Notes: generated by a model not told the origin, from the sequence alone. Shown: positions 1 to 8,641, counted from the first letter of the stretch. The stretch: DNA of 64,000 bases from Chloroflexota bacterium (GCA_021414245.1 JAIOOU010000003.1:496001-560000), one strand, 5' to 3'. Numbers and translations: made by a program.

Positions 1-1
1 C

Positions 2-115
2 CTGGACGATATTGAAAAACACGATTACAACGTATTTACCCGCCGGGCGAGTCTGTCGGCTTGGGGTAAGGTCAGTCGCATTCCGGGGCTTTGGTTGAAA
101 ATACGATCGCTCTAA
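2..115 (+). CDS. Squalene/phytoene synthase-like protein, C-terminal end only (partial)
   Basis: An open frame runs from the window edge to a TAA at 113-115. Its last 37 residues (LDDIEKHDYNVFTRRASLS... ending KIRSL) resemble the C-terminus of the HpnC/HpnD/CrtB-type prenyl synthases, where a helix with 'I-E-x-x-x-Y-D-V-F-x-R-R-A' precedes a short basic tail. These enzymes condense two isoprenoid diphosphates head to head for carotenoids or hopanoids. All catalytic Asp-rich motifs lie outside the window, so the family call rests on this tail alone. Two hairpins follow directly, consistent with the end of a transcription unit. Confidence 0.55.
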   Translation: MDDIEKHDYNVFTRRASLSAWGKVSRIPGLWLKIRSL

Positions 116-129
116 GGGATATGGTTTCC

Positions 130-171
130 AAACCACATTGGGACATTCGCAAGAATGTCCCAATGTGGTTT
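130..171. terminator. Perfect 19-bp inverted repeat with GCAA loop
   Basis: Bases 130-148 and 153-171 are exact reverse complements separated by GCAA, a GNRA tetraloop. The hairpin begins 15 bases after the stop of the upstream partial gene. No long T-run follows directly, so it may be a mobile palindrome or an mRNA 3'-end hairpin rather than a classic terminator. A second hairpin with a T-rich tail follows. Confidence 0.6.
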
Positions 172-183
172 AATCAAGAAATG

Positions 184-219
184 CGGAAGCTGTGGCTTCC
201 GGGTTTCTTATTTTTGAAT
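184..219 (+). terminator. Rho-independent terminator
   Basis: Arms CGGAAGC (184-190) and GCTTCCG (195-201) with a TGTG loop are followed by a T-rich tract (GGTTTCTTATTTTT). It lies between the upstream synthase tail and the SGNH hydrolase and supports a start for the latter downstream of about 220. Confidence 0.6.
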
Positions 220-234
220 TTTTGCGGAGGTCCC

Positions 235-864
235 TTGACAACCCCTGTTCCAGCTCCCCGGCCCGTTCGATTTCTTGCCTTGGGAGATTCGTATACCATT
301 GGGGAAAGTGTTCCGGAAGGGGAGCGCTGGCCCATTCAACTTTCCGGGATGCTGGCGGAAAAAGGGTTTGCAGCTGATGTCACCATCATTGCCCGTACCG
401 GCTGGACCACCGCCGAGCTCTGGCAGGGCATCCAGGATAACCCGCCTTCAGGAACTTATGACCTGGTTTCGCTGCTGGTCGGGGTCAATAATCAATATCG
501 CGGGTATGACCAGACCGAATATCGTGAACAGTTTCGCTTTCTGCTGTCCAGGTCCATTGAGTATGCAGCCGGGAAAAGCAACCATGTGGCCGTCCTGTCC
601 ATACCGGATTGGGGGGTGACTCCATATGCCGCCGGCCGGGATCGTGCCGGGATCGCTGATGAAATTGATGCCTATAATTCGATTAACCGCGAAGAGACGC
701 TCTCGATCGGTGCGAATTATTTGGACATTACCCCAGCTTCAAGGGAGGCGGTGGACGATCCCAGCCTGATCGCTGTGGATGGTTTACACCCTTCCGGAAA
801 AATGTACGCAGCCTGGGCCGGCCAAACCCTGCCCATCGCACTGGATATTTTAAATAAGAAGTAA
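235..864 (+). CDS. SGNH/GDSL-family hydrolase (lysophospholipase-like esterase)
   Basis: This 209-residue protein has the SGNH blocks in order: GDSYTIGE near the N-terminus with the catalytic Ser, a GVNNQ block in mid-protein matching the GxND block, and DGLHPS near the C-terminus carrying the Asp-His pair. Such enzymes cleave esters of lipids, acetylated sugars or thioesters; the substrate cannot be told. I chose the TTG at 235 because GCGGAGG sits four bases before it and the GDSY block follows about 16 residues later. A longer frame from 91 would overlap the upstream gene and run through two hairpins. No signal peptide is visible from this start, suggesting a cytoplasmic enzyme. The methylmalonyl-CoA epimerase gene follows after 16 bases. 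Confidence 0.8.
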   Translation: MTTPVPAPRPVRFLALGDSYTIGESVPEGERWPIQLSGMLAEKGFAADVTIIARTGWTTAELWQGIQDNPPSGTYDLVSLLVGVNNQYRGYDQTEYREQFRFLLSRSIEYAAGKSNHVAVLSIPDWGVTPYAAGRDRAGIADEIDAYNSINREETLSIGANYLDITPASREAVDDPSLIAVDGLHPSGKMYAAWAGQTLPIALDILNKK

Positions 865-880
865 AATCCTAATACGAGGA

Positions 881-1288
881 ATGATGCCAAAAATCAAATC
901 TGTCAATCATGTAGCCGTCGTTGTGGATGACATGCAAAAATCCCTTGCCTTCTGGCGCGATGCGCTTGGGATCGAACTGCACGAACTGCGGGATGTCCCC
1001 GCCGAAAATTCCCAGGTCGCTTTTTTGCCGATTGCCGGCGCCGAAGTGGAACTGGTCCTGCCAACCACGGACGATTCCGGTATTGCCAAATACCTGGCAA
1101 AACGGGGGCCGGGTATGCATCATATCTGTCTTGAAGTGGATGATATTGCCGGGATGATGTCCCATTTGAAATTAAAGGGTATTCGCCTTATTAATGAGCA
1201 ACCGCGCACGGGTGCAGATGGAAAACAATACGCCTTTATTCACCCCGAATCCACGGGTGGGGTGCTGGTTGAGCTGTATCAGATTTGA
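881..1288 (+). CDS. mce: Methylmalonyl-CoA epimerase (VOC fold)
   Basis: At 135 residues it has the usual length of methylmalonyl-CoA epimerase, which interconverts the (R) and (S) epimers between propionyl-CoA carboxylase and methylmalonyl-CoA mutase. Two glyoxalase/VOC modules are visible. Metal ligands are the early His in VNHVAVVVDD, the His in GMHHICLEVDD and the final Glu in VLVELYQI. The triplet 'GPGMHHI' and 'GKQYAFIHP' are typical of this subfamily and not of glyoxalase I. The start is ATG ATG, with AGGA just upstream; either Met could be used. It probably shares a transcript with the SGNH gene. Confidence 0.88.
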   Translation: MMPKIKSVNHVAVVVDDMQKSLAFWRDALGIELHELRDVPAENSQVAFLPIAGAEVELVLPTTDDSGIAKYLAKRGPGMHHICLEVDDIAGMMSHLKLKGIRLINEQPRTGADGKQYAFIHPESTGGVLVELYQI

Positions 1289-1323
1289 TTTTATTGGTTC
1301 CAAATATTTCCCGGTAGCCTGGC

Positions 1324-2766
1324 ATGCCAGAGAATTTTGATGCAATCTTAAGTAAAGAATGCGGTCTTGTGAAAGACCGGCCTGTTATCGCGGGCGTCTC
1401 CGGTGGGCCGGATAGCCTGTGTTTAATGGAGGTGCTGCGTCAGGCAGGCTATCCCGTGATCGTTGCCCATTTTGACCATCAGCTTCGGGAGGAGTCGGGT
1501 CAGGATGCACGCCTCGTGGAAAAGACCGCCACCCGCCTGATGCTTCCGTCCACCATCGATGGCGCGGATGTACGTGCATACGCCGATCGGGAAAAACTTT
1601 CCCTGGAGGAAGCTGCCCGGAATTTGCGCTATCAATTCCTTTTCAGGCTTGCGCGCGACCATAATGCCCAGGCGGTGGCCGTGGGTCATACTGCGGACGA
1701 TCAGGTTGAAACCATTCTGATGCATTTCCTGCGGGGCAGCGCCCTGACTGGTTTAAAGGGCATGTCCCATCGTTCGATCCTGAAAACATTTGATGCGGAT
1801 ATCCCGCTCGTGCGGCCCCTGCTCAACATGTGGCGCGAGGAAACGGTGGTCTATTGTGCGGTGAATGGCATGCGTCCACATTATGATTCAAGTAATGACT
1901 CCCTGAATTTTCAGCGAAATCGCATCCGGCATCTGTTGATCCCGAATTTGGAGACCTATAATCCGAAGTTTCGTGAGGCTGTCCTGCGCATGTCTGAATC
2001 CCTGAAAGGCGACCAAGCCTTATTAATGGAGACCATGGAACAGGCCTGGCAGGAAACAGTTGTGAAACTGGAGGAGAAGGTGGTCGCATTCAAGGCGGAC
2101 CGGCTTACAGCGCACCGGCTCGGACTTCAGCGCAGCCTGATCAAACAAGCCATGCAAACTCTGCGCCCGGGCATTGATGTCACCTTTTCCGCACTGGAAC
2201 GCGCTACCAAGTTAATTGCCGGGGAGGGAAATTCCTCCCGTGTGGACCTGAAATCCGGGTTGCGCATCTTTCGTGAAGCCAATACTGTGTATATCTGCGC
2301 CCTGGATGCGGAGTTGCCCATTAATCTCTGGCCGCAAATGGCTGGGACCCAATCCTTGCCGGTTTCGGTCCCTGGTCAACTTGCTTTGGCATGCGGTTGG
2401 AAATTTAGTTGCGAGCTTTGGCGTCTGCCGGCTTTGGCGAAGGAACAAGCTGATCGAAACGACGACCCGCTTCAAGTCTGGCTGGATGCGGAGAAACTTC
2501 CCGAAAATATGGAGTTGCGGGTTCGGCGTCAAGGTGATCAGTTTATTCCTCTCGGAATGGGTGGTCACTCCCAGAAGCTTTCCGATTTTTTTGTGAATGG
2601 AAAAATGCCACAAAGGGCACGCGAGCACTGGCCTTTGCTGTGCAATGGCGGAGAGATCATTTGGGTCCCGGGGTACCGTCCCGCCCATCCATATCGATTA
2701 ACCTCAGAGACCCGCAAGGTCGTGTATTTCTCAGTGAACCGTCTGTCTGAGAAATTACTGGAATAA
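1324..2766 (+). CDS. tilS: tRNA(Ile)-lysidine synthase
   Basis: This 480-residue protein carries the N-type ATP pyrophosphatase loop SGGPDS at residues 26-31. It also has the TilS signatures AHFDHQLR, GHTADDQVET, and the 'RN-RIRHLLIP' segment, followed by a TilS C-terminal domain (VRRQGDQFIPLG region). It adenylates C34 of tRNA-Ile(CAU) and attaches lysine, changing AUG to AUA decoding; it is normally essential. Length matches the long TilS class. No strong Shine-Dalgarno is seen before the ATG. The gene ends at a bidirectional terminator facing the recombinase-like gene. Confidence 0.93.
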   Translation: MPENFDAILSKECGLVKDRPVIAGVSGGPDSLCLMEVLRQAGYPVIVAHFDHQLREESGQDARLVEKTATRLMLPSTIDGADVRAYADREKLSLEEAARNLRYQFLFRLARDHNAQAVAVGHTADDQVETILMHFLRGSALTGLKGMSHRSILKTFDADIPLVRPLLNMWREETVVYCAVNGMRPHYDSSNDSLNFQRNRIRHLLIPNLETYNPKFREAVLRMSESLKGDQALLMETMEQAWQETVVKLEEKVVAFKADRLTAHRLGLQRSLIKQAMQTLRPGIDVTFSALERATKLIAGEGNSSRVDLKSGLRIFREANTVYICALDAELPINLWPQMAGTQSLPVSVPGQLALACGWKFSCELWRLPALAKEQADRNDDPLQVWLDAEKLPENMELRVRRQGDQFIPLGMGGHSQKLSDFFVNGKMPQRAREHWPLLCNGGEIIWVPGYRPAHPYRLTSETRKVVYFSVNRLSEKLLE

Positions 2767-2795
2767 AAAACGTCGACTCGAAGTCGACGTTTTTT
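2765..2795. terminator. Bidirectional terminator between tilS and a convergent gene
   Basis: Arms at 2765-2778 and 2782-2795 (A6-CGTCGACT and its complement) form a hairpin with A-runs and T-runs on both sides, so it can end transcription from either direction. It overlaps the last bases of tilS and stops just short of the convergent gene at 2798. Confidence 0.85.
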
Positions 2796-2797
2796 AT

Positions 2798-3697
2798 TCA
2801 CTTTATTTCGCCATTCAATTGTCTCAGCTTGATGAAAAGTTCACGCCATTGGATCTTCGAAACGCCCAATTTCTGGCGGATCTCATCCGTATCCATGCCG
2901 GATTGGTAATCGCGCAGGGCGCAGGTCCAACGGCACATGTCGAAGGATAGGTGCTTTTTTAGTCCGGCTTCTGCGCCGATATCCTCGAGCAAATATTCCA
3001 GCCTGCGTGGCGACCAGGCGAAGACCTGGTCAACAGGCTGGTATTGGATCAAATATTCCTGGTAGGCGGCAATCCAATCCTCGACCAGTTCGATCTTGCG
3101 CTCCTTGTAGCGGCTGGCCGGGCTGGCATAGCGGATGAACACGTGCGGTCCGCTTTTTGCATTCAGGTCAATGTGGTTGATATGAATGCCAAGGCATTCA
3201 CTTTTCTTGATGCCTGTGGTCAGCAGCAAATAAACGAGGGTGTAGGAACGGGCATCGGGTTTTTTGTCGCGGCGTTGACGGTCTGCGGCCAGAAGGACAG
3301 CTTCGTATTCGTCATTGGTTAATACTTGCGGGATGGGACTGATCGCGGAACGCTGCAAAACCTTCTCAGCGGGGTCAATGCTCATGGCGCCATGCTGGTG
3401 AAGCCAGCGAAAGAAGGACTTTACGGAAGTGATGCGCCTGGAAAGGGTCTTGGGGCTGCATGGGATGTCACGTTCCTTTTCCATCCAGACAAAAAAGCGA
3501 TTGAGGTCCTCAGTAGTGACGGTCCCTATGGTTTTGTCGGGGGCAAGGAATGTGGTCAGTAGGCGGACATCCGAGAGAAACGCCTTTACGGTATTGGAGG
3601 AACGTCCCTGATCATACATGAACATTTCCCAGCCATTGAGTGCGGTTGGGAGAAGCGTTTTGGAGGAGATATGTGCGGATTCAGAATTCTTTGTCAT
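2798..3697 (-). CDS. Tyrosine-recombinase-like protein with degenerate active site
   Basis: This 299-residue protein has the XerC/XerD layout: an N-terminal SAM-like DNA-binding domain (about 15-105, with SSNTVKAFLSDVRLL) and a C-terminal catalytic-type domain (about 125-295). By alignment to the usual motifs, the first catalytic Arg (TGLRxSE) is Lys164 in TGIKKSE, the HxxR His is Asp253 with Arg256 kept, the GH of LGHS is Gly-Val at 278-279, and the nucleophilic Tyr is Phe288. Only one of the classic residues remains, so strand cleavage is unlikely and DNA binding or a structural role is more plausible. The AAGGATAAATC leader gives a reasonable ribosome site. It could be a decayed integrase, but the frame is intact. 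Confidence 0.75.
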   Translation of the reverse strand: MTKNSESAHISSKTLLPTALNGWEMFMYDQGRSSNTVKAFLSDVRLLTTFLAPDKTIGTVTTEDLNRFFVWMEKERDIPCSPKTLSRRITSVKSFFRWLHQHGAMSIDPAEKVLQRSAISPIPQVLTNDEYEAVLLAADRQRRDKKPDARSYTLVYLLLTTGIKKSECLGIHINHIDLNAKSGPHVFIRYASPASRYKERKIELVEDWIAAYQEYLIQYQPVDQVFAWSPRRLEYLLEDIGAEAGLKKHLSFDMCRWTCALRDYQSGMDTDEIRQKLGVSKIQWRELFIKLRQLNGEIK

Positions 3698-3791
3698 GAT
3701 TTATCCTTGCCGGTAGCGCATAGCCTTTTTCGTATAGTTTAACTAAAAGTAGGCTGATTGTCAACATCTCAAAATGAAGTTCGGCTGATTT

Positions 3792-5288
3792 TTAGTGGGA
3801 AAGATCCTGGGGCTGAAAACAGGGTTCGTAATCATTCCCAAGGATTACCCGATACTGCACTGGATTGTTCAAGTCGGGCAGGGAAATTACGTTTGCGGAA
3901 TACAGGCCGAGGGTCGAAATGATCGTCTGCCTTTGGTTGAGATCCTGCCCGGGAGTGGAATCGATAATGACTGATGATGAATAATCCCTGCGGTCTGCCG
4001 GTGTCAGAATGGTCTGGAAGCCGGCGTAATTAAGGCGTGAAGCTGCGAGGGCATCCCAAGTGTCGGAGGCTGATCCGTTTTGGACTTCCACGGTAATCGA
4101 TTTCCGCTGAACGGCATAAGTCGAAAGGGTGGTGGCTTCGATGAGCATCTGGGTTAATTCCGCATCATTTGGCAAAAGCACGGCTGCTCCGCCGGGTGTG
4201 GTCCAGGGAGTCACATAAGGCGGGCGAATGTAATAGCCGCGGATGTTTGCATTTGTAAAGTTAAGCGCATAGGGAGCCATGCGCAGCATGTCGGCCAGGC
4301 CGAGATCGGTCACGATGGTGCTTGAGAAGTCGCTATAGAGTTGCGGGATCTTGCCGAAGGTGCCGGTTTTTAATGCCTGGCCAAAAATGGCACGCAAAAC
4401 CTCCTGCTGGCGGCGGCCGCGATCAAAATCATTTGACTTGGAACGGGCCCGTGCATACCAAAGCGCCAGGTCTCCATCCATGTGGATCTGGCCGGGACCG
4501 ACCGTGTACAGCCACCAGTTGTTTTCATTGTAAATATCGTAGGATGGGTCGATCAGGCGCCAGTCGGTGTAGGCGCAGGAAATGGGAACCTCCACGCCGC
4601 CGAGAGTGTCAACAATGCGACGGAAGCCGTCGAAATCGACCATGGCGGTGTGGTCAATGCGGATGCCCAGGTTGTAAGAGATTGTGTCTTTGAGCAATCC
4701 CGGCCCGCCACCGGCGTACCCGTCCAGTTCGCCGCTTTGATACGCGGTATTAATTCGCTGCATTCCCACCGATGGAATATAGATCCACAGATCGCGCGGG
4801 ATGGAGATCAGGGAGATCTGCCCCTCTTTGGGCCAGACCACCGCAACAACGATCGTGTCCGTGCGATATGAAGAACCGGGTCGTTTATCGGAGCCGATCA
4901 AAAGAAAGTTGATGGTTTCGTTATCGGTCAGCGGAGGCAGGGCCGTGGGATTGACCGCAACTGATTCGGCAACCGGCGGTGCGGCGATCGTAGGAAAGAG
5001 CTGGCCAAGATCCACGGTCGGTTGGGCAGTCACGGTTGGAAAGGGTGTCTCAGTTGGCAGGATGGCCCCAACGGTGGGGGAACTGTCGTTGACAGTCAGA
5101 AGGGAGGCCTGTGTGGGGGTAAATAAATCAGGTTGAAATGGAGTAGGCGTGGGAGAGGGATTGGGCGCAGAGGTGATCAGCAAAAATGGATACGGTGCCG
5201 TTTGCGCGCTTGCCTGTGGCGCACCGCCGCAGGCAGACAATAAAATGGCGAAGGCAATGCACAGGGAAAATTGTTGGAATAATTTCAT
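3792..5288 (-). CDS. LytR-CpsA-Psr (LCP) family lipoprotein
   Basis: This 498-residue protein starts with a signal peptide ending LLSAC (Cys20), a lipobox. A Pro/Thr-rich linker (about 25-120) leads to an LCP domain (about 128-300) with NFLLIGSDKR, the Arg-rich YRTDTIVV and the ISIPRDLW motif that bind polyprenyl diphosphate, then a C-terminal LytR_C domain (about 400-490). LCP enzymes transfer lipid-linked glycopolymers to the cell wall. It is the last gene of a reverse-strand run after a kinase-like sensor and a LysM protein, with a 98-base gap upstream. A lipoprotein anchor in place of the usual N-terminal transmembrane helix is uncommon for this family. Confidence 0.88.
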   Translation of the reverse strand: MKLFQQFSLCIAFAILLSACGGAPQASAQTAPYPFLLITSAPNPSPTPTPFQPDLFTPTQASLLTVNDSSPTVGAILPTETPFPTVTAQPTVDLGQLFPTIAAPPVAESVAVNPTALPPLTDNETINFLLIGSDKRPGSSYRTDTIVVAVVWPKEGQISLISIPRDLWIYIPSVGMQRINTAYQSGELDGYAGGGPGLLKDTISYNLGIRIDHTAMVDFDGFRRIVDTLGGVEVPISCAYTDWRLIDPSYDIYNENNWWLYTVGPGQIHMDGDLALWYARARSKSNDFDRGRRQQEVLRAIFGQALKTGTFGKIPQLYSDFSSTIVTDLGLADMLRMAPYALNFTNANIRGYYIRPPYVTPWTTPGGAAVLLPNDAELTQMLIEATTLSTYAVQRKSITVEVQNGSASDTWDALAASRLNYAGFQTILTPADRRDYSSSVIIDSTPGQDLNQRQTIISTLGLYSANVISLPDLNNPVQYRVILGNDYEPCFQPQDLSH

Positions 5289-5386
5289 TTACGGATCGTC
5301 TTTGAGGGGAAATTTGGGTCTGCCCATATTGGACCCCTGGGCTGCAGGGTCATTTGTGCGCGTTCCAGCTTCCTTGTTAAGGTCGA

Positions 5387-6184
5387 TCAAGGAGGCGGTG
5401 TCAGACTGGCGGTACCCGTCGGGATCATGGTGGATATGGGCGGGATGGATGTGTTGGTCGGGATAAAAAAGGTGGCTGTGAATGGCAGGGCGGTTTGGGT
5501 AAGCGGGTCCGTGGGCTGCGGTGTGACCGTCATGCCGGGCATCGCGGTTGGATAAGGTGTGCGGGTGGCAATATTCGGAATCCACAGGACTTCGCCCGAG
5601 ACGATCAGGTCGCTGGATTTGCAATTTACACTTTTCAACAGTCCCGCGGTTGTATAGTGGTTTGTGGCAATCGCATAGATTGTATCACCCGGTTTTACCA
5701 CATAGCCATTTATCCACCCGGCGGCGCCCTTGCTGCAAACAGCCGGCGTATTCGTGCTGACCGGGGGGACATATAAGTGAGTACCGGGCACAAGAATGTC
5801 GCTGATCAAACAATTCGCACTCTTTAGGGCATCCCTGCCAATGTTGTAGCGTGCAGCGAGACTATCCAGCGTATCGCTGGATAGAATGATGATCTGGCTC
5901 ACCCAACCCAGCGGCGGCAGGCATGAAAGCGGCGGTGTCGCCGTATTTACAAGACTGGGCGTGATCGAAGGTGCGGAAGTTTCAATGCTTTGGGTGGAAG
6001 TTTCCGTGGCAGGCAGTGTATCGGTTGCCGTGATAGGCACCGGCGATGGGAATATATTACTTGTCGGCGTGGGTGTCGGTTCCGGGTTGAATTCAACCAG
6101 TGAGATCGACAAAGCCCCAATGATTAATCCGATGGAGATGACAGCTGTAACCAGCGCGCTCCCAAATTCGCGCAAGCTTCGCAT
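5387..6184 (-). CDS. Membrane-anchored protein with two LysM-like domains
   Basis: This 265-residue protein has one N-terminal transmembrane helix (about 10-30), a Pro/Thr/Ser-rich spacer (about 35-90), then two LysM-like modules. The first is around 98-142 (SDTLDSLAARYNIGRDALKSAN) and the second around 163-205 (VKPGDTIYAIATNHY). A long Thr/Pro tail ends in PPP. LysM modules bind N-acetylglucosamine polymers such as peptidoglycan. Paired Cys residues flank each module. AAAGGA precedes the ATG. The start overlaps the stop of the kinase gene by one base (TAATG), so the two are translationally coupled. Confidence 0.82.
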   Translation of the reverse strand: MRSLREFGSALVTAVISIGLIIGALSISLVEFNPEPTPTPTSNIFPSPVPITATDTLPATETSTQSIETSAPSITPSLVNTATPPLSCLPPLGWVSQIIILSSDTLDSLAARYNIGRDALKSANCLISDILVPGTHLYVPPVSTNTPAVCSKGAAGWINGYVVKPGDTIYAIATNHYTTAGLLKSVNCKSSDLIVSGEVLWIPNIATRTPYPTAMPGMTVTPQPTDPLTQTALPFTATFFIPTNTSIPPISTMIPTGTASLTPPP

Positions 6185-8535
6185 TATTTCTTTCCTTTAG
6201 ATTTTGGTTTCTTGTCGTTTGCTGTTCCACCGGCTGTCGGCAATAATACGCTGAATGTTGATCCCACGCCCTGCTCACTCTCGACCCAGATGCGGCCGTG
6301 TTGCGCCTCGGTCAGGGTTTTGGCGATCGACAACCCGACTCCTGTATCCCCGATTCCCTGGATCAAGACATTATCCGCGCGGTACAAACGTGTGAATGCC
6401 CGTTGCAGATCCTCTGGAGCGATGCCTCCGCCGGAATCTGCCACCTGGATCAGGATATATTCCTGACCGTCCTCGGTCTGGGTTTGGACGTTTAATCTGA
6501 TCCGGCCTTCGAATGGAGTTGCGGCCCCGGCATTTTGTAAAAGATGAATCAGGATCTGCTGCAGGGCTTCGCGGTCCCCCTGAACAGGGGCAAGCGATTT
6601 TGGAAGTTCAAGATGAATGGAAATATTCTTTTCCCGGATCTGGGTGCTTGTATATGACATGGCGTTGTCAATGATCGAGTTCAGATCCACAGACTCAGGC
6701 TTGAGGTCGTTCAACTCCGTTTCCAGGGTTGTAATCTGGATCATATCATCGGTCAGGTTGTGAATTCGTTCCGTGGAGGCCTTGATGCGTTCCACAAACT
6801 TGCGCTGCAGGGCCCCGAGGATGCCCACCGATTCACCCAGAAGGAGATCTGTATACCCGACAATCGATGATAAGGGCTGGCGAAGTTCCTGCGAGATCGA
6901 TGCGATGACCTCAGCCTGTTCTGTACTCTTGGCAGCGACCTGGCCCTTTTTGATCTCGCTGGCATTCAAATTGGCATCTGCCAGCTGGTTTTGCAGGCGT
7001 GAGATTTCCAGCCGGGAATCCTGTAATTCCTGTTCCAGCAGCGGGGCGGAAGAAGGAGTGGCAGGGTTCGCAGCGCGCAATTCCCTGATTTCCACCTGAA
7101 GTTGTTCGATAATTCGCTGGGATTCATCCTGGGCGGCCAGCAGTGACGCACTGCCGGCCAAACCTGTCTGGGGAATCTCGCCGCGGGCCGTTTCCAATTC
7201 CCGGGTTAATTCCTGAACACGGCGCTCCAATCCCTCCATCTGCTCGCGAACCTGGTCGCTTTGTGCTTCGAGTTTGTTTACTTTCTGGGAGCGTCTGATG
7301 ATCGGAACCAGGGATGTGGCGATATTCGAAAGGAAAGCCTGGTCTTCCGCCGTCCATGATCTGTCGGAGTATGGAGAAAGAAGCAGTATTCCCCCGAGAG
7401 GTTCCTTATCAGCAGTCAGAATCGGCACACACAGGATGTGACCCGGATTGCTCAATCCCAGAATGTCTCCCAGTCCTTTGATGTCCGCGGAGGTGCTGCT
7501 GGAGGGCATGCGCAACGGACGCCCGCGTTGCAGGGAATTTGCCAGCATGGGAATGGAGGCCTTGTTGAGGGAGCCGCCTTCCAGACTGTCTTCACGGATC
7601 AAATCATATCCGCCCGCGATCACCATTTGTTTGTTCGAGTCTGTTAAATAGATCATGAAGCACAGATCGGACAGCATGGTCTGTGCAATTGCGCGCGTGA
7701 TCGCCTGGCTTACTTTTGTAGGATTGGATTCCGCAGCCAGTGCAAGCATGGCGTGGAAAGTCTTGGGATCGGTGCTGTAACGGCGGCGTTCCTGATTGGC
7801 GTTTTCCTGCTTTTTCGCCACTGCGGCCCGCGGGGGCGAAGGCGGGGTATTGGCGTTTGGAGCAATCGCATAACGCTGTGGGAGGGTCAAAAGTATAGGA
7901 AAGGCCGACATATAGGCCAGGCGTACGATGCCGGAATAATTTCCGGCCGTTGGAATAAGCATGTGGCCCACATGGCCGAGAAAGCCAATTCCCAACATCA
8001 TGACCCCACCCCACATGCCATCCGGTCTTCGAATAAACAGAATTGCGATCCCGATCAGAATGGCCAGCAGGGAGCCGATCTGCCAGAACCAATCATCGTT
8101 GGTTTGGTTGTAGCTCAACAGCGCAACCTGGGACTTCCAAACCAACAGGCTCAGCCCAAGGGCGGTCAAAACAAAGAAACTTAACAACCCAACCGCCGCG
8201 TCCGCTGCGCGGCTGGGCTCGGGAAAGGCGTATAACCAGGTGATCCAAAGGATGCTGAAGAGCACGAAAGCCCGGTCCATGGGGGGCAGGATCGATTTCG
8301 GATCCACGATATTTTGCCAGCCCAGACCGCTGAACAGGAACATGATAATCTGTGCGGACAGCAAAACCCCCAGACCCACCAGCGCCCGCCGGGCTTGGGG
8401 AAACTCTGTGGCACGCCAGTGATTGAAGGCCGACTGAAGCGCACTGGCGATGGCAAACGCCAAAACAATATAATAAATCAAGTCCCCAGGGGGAACGGTA
8501 AGCTGGTTGAGAATTAAACTTGTAAATGCGCTCAT
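6184..8535 (-). CDS. Membrane sensor, histidine-kinase-like, without the phospho-acceptor His
   Basis: This 783-residue protein has about seven N-terminal transmembrane helices (to about 215), a GAF domain (about 255-415), a coiled coil (about 425-535), a HisKA-like dimerisation helix and a HATPase_c domain with N-box LLQNAGA, G1 DSGGGI and G2 GVGLSIAKT. The H-box, normally SHELRTPL, reads SQELRQPL: the acceptor His is Gln, encoded at 6889-6891. The ATPase domain looks intact, so it may act on a partner or be a non-phosphorylating sensor. I start at 8535 because a TATAAT box lies nine bases upstream; a longer frame reaches 8574. It heads the operon with the LysM and LCP genes, suggesting envelope sensing. 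Confidence 0.82.
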   Translation of the reverse strand: MSAFTSLILNQLTVPPGDLIYYIVLAFAIASALQSAFNHWRATEFPQARRALVGLGVLLSAQIIMFLFSGLGWQNIVDPKSILPPMDRAFVLFSILWITWLYAFPEPSRAADAAVGLLSFFVLTALGLSLLVWKSQVALLSYNQTNDDWFWQIGSLLAILIGIAILFIRRPDGMWGGVMMLGIGFLGHVGHMLIPTAGNYSGIVRLAYMSAFPILLTLPQRYAIAPNANTPPSPPRAAVAKKQENANQERRRYSTDPKTFHAMLALAAESNPTKVSQAITRAIAQTMLSDLCFMIYLTDSNKQMVIAGGYDLIREDSLEGGSLNKASIPMLANSLQRGRPLRMPSSSTSADIKGLGDILGLSNPGHILCVPILTADKEPLGGILLLSPYSDRSWTAEDQAFLSNIATSLVPIIRRSQKVNKLEAQSDQVREQMEGLERRVQELTRELETARGEIPQTGLAGSASLLAAQDESQRIIEQLQVEIRELRAANPATPSSAPLLEQELQDSRLEISRLQNQLADANLNASEIKKGQVAAKSTEQAEVIASISQELRQPLSSIVGYTDLLLGESVGILGALQRKFVERIKASTERIHNLTDDMIQITTLETELNDLKPESVDLNSIIDNAMSYTSTQIREKNISIHLELPKSLAPVQGDREALQQILIHLLQNAGAATPFEGRIRLNVQTQTEDGQEYILIQVADSGGGIAPEDLQRAFTRLYRADNVLIQGIGDTGVGLSIAKTLTEAQHGRIWVESEQGVGSTFSVLLPTAGGTANDKKPKSKGKK

Positions 8536-8544
8536 ACGTCCACG

Positions 8545-8550
8545 ATTATA
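8545..8550 (-). promoter_or_regulatory. -10 box, probable leaderless start
   Basis: On the reverse strand a perfect TATAAT ends nine bases before the ATG at 8535, leaving almost no room for a leader or Shine-Dalgarno. No clear -35 hexamer was found. Confidence 0.5.
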
Positions 8551-8628
8551 CTGCCAGTTGCCAAAGTGCTGCATATTTTGTCCAGCTGGTTTTTTGAAGA
8601 TGATGGGACTGGCGGATAGAAGATGGCG

Positions 8629-8634
8629 TAGAAT
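8629..8634 (+). promoter_or_regulatory. -10 box, probable leaderless start
   Basis: TAGAAT ends seven bases before the ATG at 8642, the spacing expected if transcription starts at or next to the start codon. There is no Shine-Dalgarno. Confidence 0.5.
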
Positions 8635-8641
8635 TCACTCC

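Noticed and set aside
91-864. Longer SGNH hydrolase starting at 91
   Set aside because: It would overlap the upstream gene and be translated through two hairpins; the TTG at 235 has a good Shine-Dalgarno.
5289-5624. Reverse-strand frame abutting the LCP start
   Set aside because: It overlaps the LysM gene in another frame, is His/Pro-rich like a frame-shifted Pro/Thr linker, and has no motif.
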